Source: Actinomycetes bacterium
GTDB lineage: Bacteria > Actinomycetota > Acidimicrobiia > Acidimicrobiales > SZUA-35
Reading direction: 5' to 3'
Length of the DNA: 21,312 nucleotides
Assembly: GCA_024227975.1 (NCBI GenBank)
Contig: JAAETV010000185.1
Location: 1 to 21,312, forward strand
The notes beneath the pieces were generated by a model. The model did not search any database, was not told the DNA's origin, and saw nothing but the letters and a program-made list of their open reading frames with translations. The translations under genes were made by a program, and so were the position numbers. Below are positions 1 through 7,805 of the stretch, piece after piece (within the stretch, counting starts at the first letter, position 1; each line of letters begins with the position of its first letter).

Positions 1-787
1 CGGTGTGTTTGGCTACGAAGCGGTAGCTGAAACGCTCACCGCCTTGCAGGGTCAGATTGGCCAGATCCGACGGAACCCACGGATTCCCGTAGTAATCCCA
101 CACCCCACCAGACACCACCGGCCCCCCACCAACAGTCGTTGACAGGATCAGCTCGGTCGAGGTCGGGGCCGACGACAGGCTCGTCGTCGAGACCTGAGCC
201 GCCGTGGTCGCCGTTACCTGGTTCTGGGCCTCCGACTGGACATCGCTGGTGTCACTGCTGTTGCCGCTGACTGGTAGCCGCGGGGCTTCTGCACTTGAGT
301 CCGAGCTGTTGGCGGGTGCTGCTCCCGCTGATGAACCTGCCACCCCGTCGGGTGAGCCGCTGGCGGGTGGGCTGGCTCCAGTTGGCAGTTCGAGGCGACT
401 CGACTGCGCGACCGGGCCTGGAGCTGGAGATGATGCCGATGACGAGGCCGAGTTCGACGGACCGGCACCGCCGGCACTGGCATCGAGTTGGACGTCGTCG
501 CCTGACGTCGCCAACAAGGCGTAGGCGCTAATGACAACCACGGCCGATGCTGCAACCAAGGTCATTGTCGCTCGGCTGACGGCAGGAAACCAGGAGACGG
601 GCTGGCGGATCCAGCCGACGATGGGACCTTCCTCGGGCCACCACTCGTCATCTTCGAGACGGAGCCCGAAAGCATGGTCGAACTCATCCAGTTGGTCGAC
701 ATCTACATAGTCGCCGAACTCGTCGATGAAGTCAGCTTCGTCGAAGGCCATGCCATACGGGAATTCGACTTTGATGTCGCCAGTCAT
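1..787 (-). CDS. Membrane-anchored protein with Ser/Ala/Pro-rich stalk (partial at its 3' end)
   Basis: The reading frame starts at an ATG at 787 and stays open to the window edge, so 262 codons are visible and the C-terminus is missing. A purine-rich GTAGGAA lies about 8 bases upstream of the start. Residues 1-60 are very acidic and rich in aromatics, with no recognised domain. Residues about 74-94 form one hydrophobic helix (core TLVAASAVVVISAYALL). Residues about 97-220 are low-complexity Ser, Ala, Pro, Gly and Thr, like a cell-wall-spanning stalk. From about residue 228 a structured domain begins, and its last visible part (LANL then YRFVA) resembles residues 84-104 of the divergent neighbour. 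I infer a type II membrane protein that displays a beta-sandwich-type domain outside the cell. The family is not recognised. The antisense frames over the stalk are GC-rich shadows. Confidence 0.75.
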   Translation of the reverse strand, partial: MTGDIKVEFPYGMAFDEADFIDEFGDYVDVDQLDEFDHAFGLRLEDDEWWPEEGPIVGWIRQPVSWFPAVSRATMTLVAASAVVVISAYALLATSGDDVQLDASAGGAGPSNSASSSASSPAPGPVAQSSRLELPTGASPPASGSPDGVAGSSAGAAPANSSDSSAEAPRLPVSGNSSDTSDVQSEAQNQVTATTAAQVSTTSLSSAPTSTELILSTTVGGGPVVSGGVWDYYGNPWVPSDLANLTLQGGERFSYRFVAKHT

Positions 788-868
788 GGTGTCACATTCC
801 TACCCCGGTTGGGATCATACAACGGATGACATTGTTGAGAAACGATGACGAAGGAAAATCTTCTGTAA

Positions 869-911
869 CCTAGCTGCCCCGGTCTCCGGCTGTGGCCGCC
901 TCCCAGCTAGG
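869..911. repeat. 8-bp inverted repeat with nested hairpin in the divergent intergenic region
   Basis: CCTAGCTG at 869-876 pairs perfectly with CAGCTAGG at 904-911 across a 27-base loop. The loop itself contains CGGC-TGTG-GCCG, a second small hairpin. It lies between two divergent surface-protein genes, so it could be an RNA structure in the leader of the plus-strand gene or a protein-binding site. It did not match any riboswitch consensus I know. Confidence 0.4.
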
Positions 912-919
912 GTTGATCC

Positions 920-932
920 CCGCTGTGAGCGG
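920..932. repeat. 5-bp hairpin (CCGCT/AGCGG) in the divergent intergenic region
   Basis: CCGCT, a GTG loop and AGCGG form a perfect short hairpin 57 bases before the proposed start of the secreted-protein gene. It follows the 869-911 stem directly, so the leader could fold into consecutive stems. No T-tract follows, so an intrinsic terminator is unlikely. Confidence 0.3.
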
Positions 933-945
933 AACAGCCGGCTTG

Positions 946-966
946 CCCGTCGGTCTCCCGTCGGTC
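946..966. repeat. 10-bp direct repeat with 11-bp period
   Basis: CCCGTCGGTC occurs at 946-955 and again at 957-966, one DNA turn apart and 24 bases before the start of the secreted-protein gene. This spacing would suit a regulator binding two adjacent half-sites on one DNA face. The repeat is GC-rich, so chance is not excluded. Confidence 0.35.
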
Positions 967-989
967 GGCCTTGTGGAGTTGTTGAGGAC

Positions 990-2288
990 ATGGACTTGAG
1001 AGTCGTTGTGTTATCGGGGGGCGGATACCGACGGGGGTGGCCGATGTGCGCGGCCATGCTTGCGACCCTGGCCATGGTCGGCACCTCCTGTAGCGGGATA
1101 GAGCTTGATGATGCCGGAGATGAGCCGGCCACGGACACTCTTGAGTTGGTTGCCTCAGGCGATGCCGATGCCGATACCGGTGCCCTACCGGAGTCGATCC
1201 CGGCCCGAACCTTTCTTGGCACCCCCTTCTCTGGTGACACCCTGGCCAATCTCGACGTTGGGGGGGTGGCCCACACGAGCGTCGGCTATCGCTTCGTCGC
1301 CGAGCGTTCCGGTGTGGTAGCCACGGTCCGTCCCTTCATCGTCGTCAACACCTCACGCTTGGGCTACGCGGCCGGAACCGGGGGGATCGTGCAGGTCTCC
1401 CTCGTTGCCGACGATGGAACCGGCTTGCCCGACCTTGATCACGTGCTGGCCCGGGGCCAGATCGAGATGGCACTGGTCGATGGCCATCTACCGCCTCCGG
1501 CTGACACCGACCAGAAGCGGGCTCAGAACTATTCTGCCATCAAGCTCGGGGGTCAGCCTGTTATTGCTGGCCAGACCTACCATGTCGTCTTCGAGCAGAT
1601 CGATCCCGATCCCGTCAACAATTATGTTGGCCTCGATCTCCTCTACCAGCTCAACACCGAGTTGGGCCCTCGGCCCCCCATCAGCGACTGGGGGGTGACG
1701 GTCAACAACGATGACGACCCGTGGAGGGAGTTCACCCACCGCTTCGGCGAGGAGCTCTACACCCCGATCATGTCCATCGCCATGGCCGACGGGTACATCT
1801 TCGGCAACGGCTATATCGAGGCCTTCCCGGAGGAACACTCCTACCGGCCCGTCGACGAGGCTGCCTCGATCCAGGTGGCATTCTCACCCGAGGAGGATTT
1901 CACCGCCAGCCAATGGTGGATCCGAGCCCTGCGTACCGAAGATGAGGGTGTGCTGAAGGCTCATCTCCAAGGCAGCGACGGGACCGATGAGGTGGTCGAG
2001 GTCCCTGCCATCGATTTCTCGACCGGCGAAATGCGCTGGCTGTCCATGCCATGGGCGCGGACCTTCTCCGCCGACGTCAACTACACCCTGACCCTCAGCG
2101 GTGAGCAGGGGGGGACCTTCGCCCTTCACCCCTTACGTGAAGGGGAGGTCTACAATTACGAGGCCGGTTCCTACTTCGCTGGCGTCAGCCGACCGTCAGA
2201 CGGGAATGGGGGCTACGCCGGATGGCACAAGGAACTCAGTGACCTCAGTTTCACCAATGCTGACATCATGATGGCCTGGACGAGTTGA
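990..2288 (+). CDS. Secreted, probably lipid-anchored beta-sandwich protein
   Basis: This encodes 432 residues. The N-terminus has a basic pair (RR at 14-15), a hydrophobic stretch at about 19-31 and a Cys at 34 (GTSCSG). That is a plausible though non-canonical lipobox, followed by an acidic linker at about 38-68. Residues about 73-220 look like a DUF4082-like beta-sandwich, with the pattern YRFVAERSGVVATVRPF followed by a GQTYHVVFEQ strand. The remainder, also rich in beta-type sequence, has a second such pattern (ASIQVAFSPEEDFTASQWWIRAL, then VNYTLTLSG). No enzyme motif is visible. An in-frame ATG at 1044, after GGGGGTGG, is an alternative start that keeps the hydrophobic stretch but loses the RR pair; I kept 990. 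The gene diverges from a gene for a membrane protein whose outer domain seems related. I infer a role at the cell surface, possibly carbohydrate or matrix binding, which is unproven. Confidence 0.8.
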   Translation: MDLRVVVLSGGGYRRGWPMCAAMLATLAMVGTSCSGIELDDAGDEPATDTLELVASGDADADTGALPESIPARTFLGTPFSGDTLANLDVGGVAHTSVGYRFVAERSGVVATVRPFIVVNTSRLGYAAGTGGIVQVSLVADDGTGLPDLDHVLARGQIEMALVDGHLPPPADTDQKRAQNYSAIKLGGQPVIAGQTYHVVFEQIDPDPVNNYVGLDLLYQLNTELGPRPPISDWGVTVNNDDDPWREFTHRFGEELYTPIMSIAMADGYIFGNGYIEAFPEEHSYRPVDEAASIQVAFSPEEDFTASQWWIRALRTEDEGVLKAHLQGSDGTDEVVEVPAIDFSTGEMRWLSMPWARTFSADVNYTLTLSGEQGGTFALHPLREGEVYNYEAGSYFAGVSRPSDGNGGYAGWHKELSDLSFTNADIMMAWTS

Positions 2289-2378
2289 GCAGAATCTCTC
2301 TTCCGCGTGTAGGTCCTTGGCGACTAGCGGTATCGTCTCAGCGGTGAGGCCGAGGATCTGGCGTTGATCGGCTGTGCC

Positions 2379-2396
2379 CGGCGTCGTCGGCGTCGT
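2379..2396. repeat. 9-bp tandem duplication (CGGCGTCGT x2)
   Basis: Two perfect adjacent copies of CGGCGTCGT lie 28 bases before the first gene of the sugar operon, in the 136-base gap after the secreted-protein gene. The gap should hold the operon promoter, but I could not identify confident -35 and -10 boxes. The repeat may be a regulator site or simple replication slippage. Confidence 0.3.
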
Positions 2397-2424
2397 GTGG
2401 TCCCTGGGCCGGAGGTAGAGGGAT

Positions 2425-2661
2425 ATGCCGGTACGAGTCGCGTTCGTAACCAATGAGATGCTGCATCACAAGATACTGGCCGCTGAGCTGGCCAATTCCG
2501 TCAATGTTCGTTGCATCCCGCATCCGCATTGGACCGACCCGAGCCTGATCCATCGTCTGGACACCGTGAATTGCCCGACGGCCATTGACCAGGGCGCTCT
2601 CGAAGCGGACTTCGCCAACGGCGATCTGCTGAGCTTCGTCCTGGCCAAGGCTGGTGCATGA
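2425..2661 (+). CDS. Short formyltransferase-like protein, probably a truncated remnant
   Basis: This small gene encodes 78 residues. It starts at an ATG after a GGAGGTAGAGGG purine tract. The first 35 residues (VRVAFVTNEMLHHKILAAEL then VNVRCI) resemble the first beta-alpha-beta unit of methionyl-tRNA formyltransferase-like enzymes found in sugar clusters, where VTN followed by HH is common. Such enzymes normally exceed 200 residues. The formyl-donor-binding part and the Asn-His-Asp catalytic set cannot be present here, so activity is unlikely. The rest, residues 40-78, is not recognised. The stop overlaps the next start as ATGA, implying translational coupling with the WbqC-family gene. It is either an internally deleted formyltransferase kept for coupling or a distinct small protein. 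Confidence 0.55.
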   Translation: MPVRVAFVTNEMLHHKILAAELANSVNVRCIPHPHWTDPSLIHRLDTVNCPTAIDQGALEADFANGDLLSFVLAKAGA

Positions 2662-3359
2662 TGGCCGAGCGCATCTTCGCCATCCACCAGCCGAACTATG
2701 TTCCCTGGCTCGGCTACTTCTACAAGGTCGCCAACAGCGACATCTTCATCATCCTCGACCAGGTCCAATTCCCTCGGGGTCGGAGCTTCTCTTCTCGAAA
2801 CCGGATCAAGACGCCCAACGGGCCGACCTATCTGACGATCCCGGTCAAGGTTCCTAGCGGCAACGAGGGAAGGGCCAACTACACCGAGGTCACCTTCGCC
2901 GACGAGAAATGGAAGACCAAGCACGTGAAGTCGGTCGAACTGGCCTACAAGCGGGCTCCGTTCTTCGATGAGGTATTCACCCTGTACCAGCGGGCTCTGG
3001 AGAGCAATGAGTCATTGGTCGAGCTCAACGTCGCCTTGATCAGAGCGATCATGGAGTACCTGAGCATCGACACCGAGTTGGTGATGCTGTCGGACCTGCT
3101 TTCTGACCCCAACGCCAAGTCCGACCTCATCGTCGATGTCGGCAACGCTGTTGGTGGCCCGATATACCTATCGGGAACCGGGGGTGGGCGCCAGTACAAC
3201 GACAAGGAGCTCCTGCGCCGCAACGGAATCGATTTGGCATACTCGGCCTACGAGAGTGCCGAGTACACCCAGTTGTGGGGTGACTTCGAGCCAGATCTCT
3301 CGATTCTCGATGCTCTGTTCAACTGTGGTCCGTCGACGAGTGAATTCTTGAAAGGCTAG
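2658..3359 (+). CDS. WbqC-family protein of surface polysaccharide biosynthesis
   Basis: The 233-residue product fits the WbqC-like family (Pfam PF08889) in length and pattern. It opens with AIHQPNYVPWLGYFYK, continues with DIFIILDQVQFPR and SRNRIKTPNG, and later has a Gly-rich SGTGGGRQYND and GIDLAYSAYE. It ends near a conserved-looking LSILDALFNCGPS. Family members occur in O-antigen and capsule clusters, but to my knowledge their exact reaction is not firmly established. No signal peptide or membrane segment is visible, so it should be cytoplasmic. The start overlaps the previous stop (ATGATG; either ATG is possible) and the asparagine synthase-like gene follows after 11 bases, so the genes are probably one operon. 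I infer modification of a sugar, possibly together with the neighbouring amidotransferase. Confidence 0.85.
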   Translation: MMAERIFAIHQPNYVPWLGYFYKVANSDIFIILDQVQFPRGRSFSSRNRIKTPNGPTYLTIPVKVPSGNEGRANYTEVTFADEKWKTKHVKSVELAYKRAPFFDEVFTLYQRALESNESLVELNVALIRAIMEYLSIDTELVMLSDLLSDPNAKSDLIVDVGNAVGGPIYLSGTGGGRQYNDKELLRRNGIDLAYSAYESAEYTQLWGDFEPDLSILDALFNCGPSTSEFLKG

Positions 3360-3370
3360 GGAACCATCGC

Positions 3371-5281
3371 ATGTGCGGGATCGCCGGCATCCTCGCGGCT
3401 AGGAAACGCCAGCTAGGCGCAGTTTTTGCAATGAATGCGGCCCAGGAGCACCGAGGGCCTGATGGCGAGGGGTATCTCTTCGTCGACGGGACAACGGTCG
3501 AGGTCGGATTCTCGGCCGCCGAAGTCGAGTCGGCCTGTCACGGGCAGGTTGCTTTTGGCCACCGGAGACTGGCCATTCTGGATACCTCGTCGGCAGGGCT
3601 GAACCCCATCTCGACCGCCAATGGCCAGCTCTGGATCATCCACAACGGTGAGATATACAACTATCTGGAGCTTCGCCAGGAGCTGGAGGGGCTCGGCCAC
3701 CGCTTCGCCACGGGCACCGATACGGAGGTATTGCTTGGTGCCTACCAGGAGTGGGGGGTCGACTGTTTCAGTCGATTCAACGGGATGTGGAGCACCGCCA
3801 TCTGGGACAACCGCCAGCGGCGCCTGGTGCTGTCACGCGACCGGTTTGGGATCAAACCCCTCCACGTCGCCCGCACCGACGGCGGGCTGGTCTTCGCGTC
3901 CGAGATCAAGGCCATCTTGGCCTCCGGTCTGGTTGCTGCTCGGCTCAATCGGGCCAGCGCTGCCCAGTTCCTGCGCTGGGCCAACCTCAACACGACGAAC
4001 GACACCATGTTCGAGGGAATCGAGGCCTTCCCCCCAGGCCACTACGCCGTGATCGATCCCGATCGCCCGACGGCGTGGGCGCCAGAATCGTTCTATGACC
4101 TGGCTGAGGAAGTCGGGGCGGCCACTATGGCGCCGGCTTTTTCGTTCGAGGAGGCCAGTAGCGGGTTCCGGGAGCTCTTCTTGTCGTCGGTCGACCTGCG
4201 GATGCGAAGCGACGTACCCGTCGGCTCGTGTCTGTCAGGGGGGCTTGACTCCTCATCGGTGGTGTGCGCCGCCACCCGACACAGTGGCGCCTCACTCGAT
4301 ACCTTCACGTCTGGATTCGACCACAAGGACTGCGACGAGCGGGAGTGGTCGGACCTGGTCAACGAAGCGGTCGGGGCCAAGCCCCATCCCGTCCAGCCAT
4401 CGGCGGCCGACTTCGAGCGCGAGTTCTGGTCGCTGCTGACCCATCAGGAGGAACCGTTCGGCTCGACCAGCGTCTACGCCCAGTGGTGTCTGATGCGCGA
4501 AGCCCGCCAGAACAGCATCCCCGTCCTGCTCGACGGACAAGGGGGCGACGAGACCCTCTGCGGATATCGCAAGTACTACATGTTCTACCTCCAGACCCTG
4601 GTCCGCCAGAAGAAGCTGTTGACGGCGATGAAGCATCTGACGGGCCTGATCCGCAAGGGTGATCGCCAGCAGTGGGACATCATCTCAGCTGGTAGTCGCT
4701 ACCTGCCCGGCCCCCTTCAGTCGAGGATTTGGGGTCTGGACTCGTGTTTGACCCCAGCGTTCGAAGCCGACTGGAAAGGTGCCGTTTCGGGGCTCGGCCT
4801 CGATGGCAACGGGATCGAAGGCCGCCAGATCGCCGACCTGACCCACTTCAGCGTTCCGCCCCTGCTCCGCTATGAGGATCGTAACTCAATGGCCTGGTCG
4901 GTCGAAGCCAGAGTGCCCTTCCTAGACCATCGTCTGGTTGAATTCGCGGTTGGCCTCCCGACCGAGTTCAAGCTGATAGACGGGACCACGAAATCGGTGC
5001 TTCGTCATGGGCTGCGGGGACTCGTTCCCGACCCCGTTCTCGATCGCGACAACAAGCTCGGGTTCACTACCCCTATGGTCGACTGGTTGTCTGGCGAACT
5101 GCGACCCATGATCGCCAGACGCCTGGCCCGTCCCGATTTCGGCTACTCCCTGTTCGACGGGCCCAAGCTGGCGGCTGTGTTCAATGAGCAGGTGACCAAG
5201 GGTGAACGCGATCCGATGACAAAGGTCTTCCAGGCTGTCATGTTCGATGCCTGGCTTGAACGATTCGAGGTCGAGCTATGA
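3371..5281 (+). CDS. asnB: Glutamine-hydrolysing asparagine synthase-like amidotransferase
   Basis: The 636-residue protein has the full AsnB layout. Cys2 (MCGIAG) is the nucleophile of the class II glutaminase domain, which spans about residues 1-210. HNGEIYNY and TDTEVLL motifs follow in that domain. The synthetase domain has the ATP pyrophosphatase loop SGGLDSS at 289-295 and a conserved C-terminal block (EDRNSMAWSVEARVPFLDHRLVEF). The family moves ammonia from glutamine to an adenylated carboxylate. AGGGAA about 7 bases before the ATG supports the start. The stop overlaps the next gene as ATGA. In polysaccharide clusters such enzymes (for example WbpS of Pseudomonas O-antigens) are proposed to amidate uronic acids. 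That fits the uronic-acid genes downstream, so I infer sugar amidation rather than bulk asparagine synthesis. Confidence 0.92.
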   Translation: MCGIAGILAARKRQLGAVFAMNAAQEHRGPDGEGYLFVDGTTVEVGFSAAEVESACHGQVAFGHRRLAILDTSSAGLNPISTANGQLWIIHNGEIYNYLELRQELEGLGHRFATGTDTEVLLGAYQEWGVDCFSRFNGMWSTAIWDNRQRRLVLSRDRFGIKPLHVARTDGGLVFASEIKAILASGLVAARLNRASAAQFLRWANLNTTNDTMFEGIEAFPPGHYAVIDPDRPTAWAPESFYDLAEEVGAATMAPAFSFEEASSGFRELFLSSVDLRMRSDVPVGSCLSGGLDSSSVVCAATRHSGASLDTFTSGFDHKDCDEREWSDLVNEAVGAKPHPVQPSAADFEREFWSLLTHQEEPFGSTSVYAQWCLMREARQNSIPVLLDGQGGDETLCGYRKYYMFYLQTLVRQKKLLTAMKHLTGLIRKGDRQQWDIISAGSRYLPGPLQSRIWGLDSCLTPAFEADWKGAVSGLGLDGNGIEGRQIADLTHFSVPPLLRYEDRNSMAWSVEARVPFLDHRLVEFAVGLPTEFKLIDGTTKSVLRHGLRGLVPDPVLDRDNKLGFTTPMVDWLSGELRPMIARRLARPDFGYSLFDGPKLAAVFNEQVTKGERDPMTKVFQAVMFDAWLERFEVEL

Positions 5282-6414
5282 GCCAACTTCATATTGCCCA
5301 TCTGAGCTCGGTCCATCCCCCCTTCGACATCCGTATCTTCCACAAGGAGTGCCGCAGCCTGGCCAGCGCCGGCTACAGGGTCTCCCTCGTCGTCACCCAC
5401 AGCCATGACGAGATGCGAGATGGGGTACAGCTGGTTGCGGTCCCCTTGGCCAGCTCGCGGTGGAAGCGGATGCTGGTGACCCCGGTGCATATCTTGCGCA
5501 AGGCCTTGCCCCTGAACGCCGATGTCTATCAATTCCACGATCCTGAGCTGATCCCGGTTGGACTGCTCCTGCGATTGCTGGGTCGCCGGGTGGTCTATGA
5601 CGTCCATGAGGACGTTCCCCTCGATCTGTTGCACAAGACCTACCTGCCGAGCTGGGTGGCCAAGTCTCTCAGCCTGGTGGCCAAACTGGTTCACAAGGTC
5701 GCCGACCTGAGCCTGTCGGGGATCGTCGTCGTCACCCCTGGGGTGGCTGAGCCATTCCGAGATCCAGTCATGGTGCGCAACTTCCCCTTGCTCGAGGAGT
5801 TCACCGAACTGGGCCCGCCTCTCGACCAGCGGCCAGAGGCCGCGGTCTATGTCGGTGTCATGGGCCCCACCCGGGGGACGAGGGACATGACGGAGGTAGC
5901 GACGATCTTGGCTGCCTCCGGTGAGCGCACGATCGAGCTGGCGGGGAGTATCAGAGATGACCCCGAGCTCCAAGCCAAGCTGGCGGCTGATGGTGAATCC
6001 GGCCCGATGCGCTACCACGGGGTCCTCGACCGGGATGGGGTCCGCTCCCTGCTCGACGGGGCTCGGGTCGGGTTGTACTTGTCACCTCCAGAGATTCTGG
6101 CCGCGGTCGCCTCCTATCCGATCAAGGTCTTCGAGTACATGGCGGCCGGCCTGCCGGTAGTGGTGTCGGACTTCCCCACCCTCCGTGAGATCATTGGCGG
6201 AGCTGAATGCGGGCTCTTGGTCGATCCCAGGGACCCTGCCGCCGTCGCCGAAGCCATCATCTGGATGATCGAGCATCCGCTCGAGGCGGAGGAGATGGGT
6301 CGGCGCGGGCGCAAGGCCGTGTTCGAGCACTACAACTTCGCCGGCGAGGCCGAGAACCTGGATCATTTCTATCGCCAGTTGTGCGCCAGTGACCCTGCAC
6401 CTCACCATCCCTGA
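5278..6414 (+). CDS. Family 4 glycosyltransferase
   Basis: This 378-residue protein has the two-Rossmann GT-B layout. The N-terminal half starts HIAHLSSVHPPFDIRIFHKECRSL, typical of retaining GT4 enzymes, and contains QFHDPELIPVGL and a YDVHED motif. The C-terminal half has the donor-binding region, IKVFEYMAAGLPVVVSDFPTLREII, followed by GLLVDPRDP and an AEAI helix. It should transfer a sugar from a nucleotide donor to a lipid-linked acceptor on the cytoplasmic membrane face. The specificity cannot be read. No full transmembrane helix is seen. It overlaps the gene before by 4 bases and the gene after by 26 bases, consistent with one operon. Confidence 0.9.
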   Translation: MSQLHIAHLSSVHPPFDIRIFHKECRSLASAGYRVSLVVTHSHDEMRDGVQLVAVPLASSRWKRMLVTPVHILRKALPLNADVYQFHDPELIPVGLLLRLLGRRVVYDVHEDVPLDLLHKTYLPSWVAKSLSLVAKLVHKVADLSLSGIVVVTPGVAEPFRDPVMVRNFPLLEEFTELGPPLDQRPEAAVYVGVMGPTRGTRDMTEVATILAASGERTIELAGSIRDDPELQAKLAADGESGPMRYHGVLDRDGVRSLLDGARVGLYLSPPEILAAVASYPIKVFEYMAAGLPVVVSDFPTLREIIGGAECGLLVDPRDPAAVAEAIIWMIEHPLEAEEMGRRGRKAVFEHYNFAGEAENLDHFYRQLCASDPAPHHP

Positions 6415-7792
6415 AGCGAACCAAGCCCAACGCCACTACATCATCGATGTACTGGTTGGCCGCTGGCTGGGACTGGATCATGTCGTCGAGGTGGAGCCGG
6501 GAGCGATGTTGACGACCATGACCCTCGGCCACGAACCCGGGGAGCTCAGGCTGGTCGACGGGCTCCTCGGCCATCCCCTCGACGAGGCCGGACCCCAGCG
6601 GGTGACCAGCGATGACGGTTGGGTCGATCCTGGCCCCGTGATGGTCACCGCCTCTGGGGGTGGCAGGGCCGAGGTGAGCAAGCGTCTACCCGTGTTGTAC
6701 GGCGAGATACCGGCCGCCGCCACCCGGACTATCGATGAGGGGGTCTCGATCGAGATCGATCTGCTCGGTACCAGTTTCGCCATGCTCAGTGGGCTCGAAG
6801 ATCGGTTCATCACCGAGCGCGACGCCCACGACCGGGTACCGATGACATCGACGTTGGTCCACCGTCGTGGCCTCGTCGGCCATCCTGTCGTCGACGAGCT
6901 GGTCGAGCTGTTGTGGGCTGCCATGGCCAGCCTCTGGCCCCGGTTGACCCGGCAGCACCGCCAGGGCACCATCAGGGTCACCCAGGATGTGGACAGGGTA
7001 GGCAGGTTCGGCCGAGCGAGCCTCACCGACCTTGCCCTCTCGACCGTGGCCGGGCTGAGGCGGGGTGGTTTGGGCGAGTCCGTGAGATCATTGGGAGCGG
7101 GTCTCAGGGTCCGCGCCGCTGGTCGCAGTCATGATCCCTGCTACACGTTCAGCTCATTCATGGATCAGGTCGAGGGCCACGGGTATCGGGCCGACTTCTA
7201 CTTCATCTGCCGCTACGACGGCCAGGACGGTACCCGTCTTGGGAACTACCAGATCGATGACCCCTTCGTGGGTGAGCTGTTGAGCGAGATCCATCGCCGC
7301 GGTCATGAGCTCGGGGTTCACCCCAGCTACCGCTCCCACCTCGATGTGGCCGGCCTCGAAGCCGACGCCGCTGCCCTCACCCGCGCCGCCGCAGGGGTCG
7401 GTATCGAGCTCGGGCCTCTCGGGGGTCGCCACCACTACCTCCGCTGGGACTCCCATCGCTCCCCAGGGTGTTGGCAGGCCGCAGGGCTCGTCCACGACTC
7501 ATCGGTCGGGTTTGCCGAGGCCTTCGGTTTCCGGGCCGGCACATCGAAGCCCTTCCCCCTTTGGGACCATCAGCGTCAGGTGGCGACCGAGGTGGAGGAG
7601 CGCCCCCTTCTCTATATGGACACTACCCTGGCCACCCTCGGTCTTGGTTTCGGCCAGAGCGCGACCGCTGATCAGCTCTTGATCCTACGTGATCGTTGCA
7701 TCCACTACGGGGGTGACTTCACCGTCCTCGTCCACAACGACAATTTCGCCCTGCCCGGCGCCGATGACCTGCTCTCGGCTCTCCTGAGCTGA
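6389..7792 (+). CDS. DUF7033/NodB-like polysaccharide deacetylase
   Basis: This 467-residue protein uses a GTG start inside the end of the glycosyltransferase gene. No good Shine-Dalgarno sequence is visible, so coupled translation is likely. I chose this start because the conserved-looking HYIIDVLVGRWLGLDH begins at residue 16 and no closer start fits. Residues 1-about 190 match the DUF7033-type domain found before NodB-like domains. The catalytic half has TQDVD at 198-202, GYRADFYFI, GHELGVHPSYRSH (H311 and H317), GGRHHYLRW and DSSVGFAEAFGFRAGTSKPF. The usual first motif is HDVD, so a Gln replaces the His here. The family is expected to remove N-acetyl or O-acetyl groups from a glycan or glycan precursor. 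No signal peptide is visible, so the action is probably cytoplasmic. It is the last gene of the operon. Confidence 0.82.
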   Translation: MTLHLTIPEANQAQRHYIIDVLVGRWLGLDHVVEVEPGAMLTTMTLGHEPGELRLVDGLLGHPLDEAGPQRVTSDDGWVDPGPVMVTASGGGRAEVSKRLPVLYGEIPAAATRTIDEGVSIEIDLLGTSFAMLSGLEDRFITERDAHDRVPMTSTLVHRRGLVGHPVVDELVELLWAAMASLWPRLTRQHRQGTIRVTQDVDRVGRFGRASLTDLALSTVAGLRRGGLGESVRSLGAGLRVRAAGRSHDPCYTFSSFMDQVEGHGYRADFYFICRYDGQDGTRLGNYQIDDPFVGELLSEIHRRGHELGVHPSYRSHLDVAGLEADAAALTRAAAGVGIELGPLGGRHHYLRWDSHRSPGCWQAAGLVHDSSVGFAEAFGFRAGTSKPFPLWDHQRQVATEVEERPLLYMDTTLATLGLGFGQSATADQLLILRDRCIHYGGDFTVLVHNDNFALPGADDLLSALLS

Positions 7793-7805
7793 GAGTACGA
7801 ACGTT

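Noticed and set aside
204..555. Open frames on both strands over the Ser-rich stalk of the first gene
   Set aside because: Low-complexity GC-rich codons leave all frames open. The true frame is the one continuous from ATG 787 with a membrane helix.
788..989. Known riboswitch (cyclic-di-GMP or cyclic-di-AMP type) upstream of the secreted-protein gene
   Set aside because: Stems are present, but the conserved unpaired sequences of those classes could not be found.
5143..6018. Antisense open frame (291 codons) opposite the asparagine synthase and glycosyltransferase junction
   Set aside because: It spans two real genes and their ATGA overlap. Its composition is His/Gln/Arg-rich with no motif.
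7779..7795. CTCTC/GAGAG hairpin as a terminator between the convergent deacetylase and ligase-like genes
   Set aside because: The stem is only 5 bp, overlaps the stop codon and lacks a T-tract on either strand.
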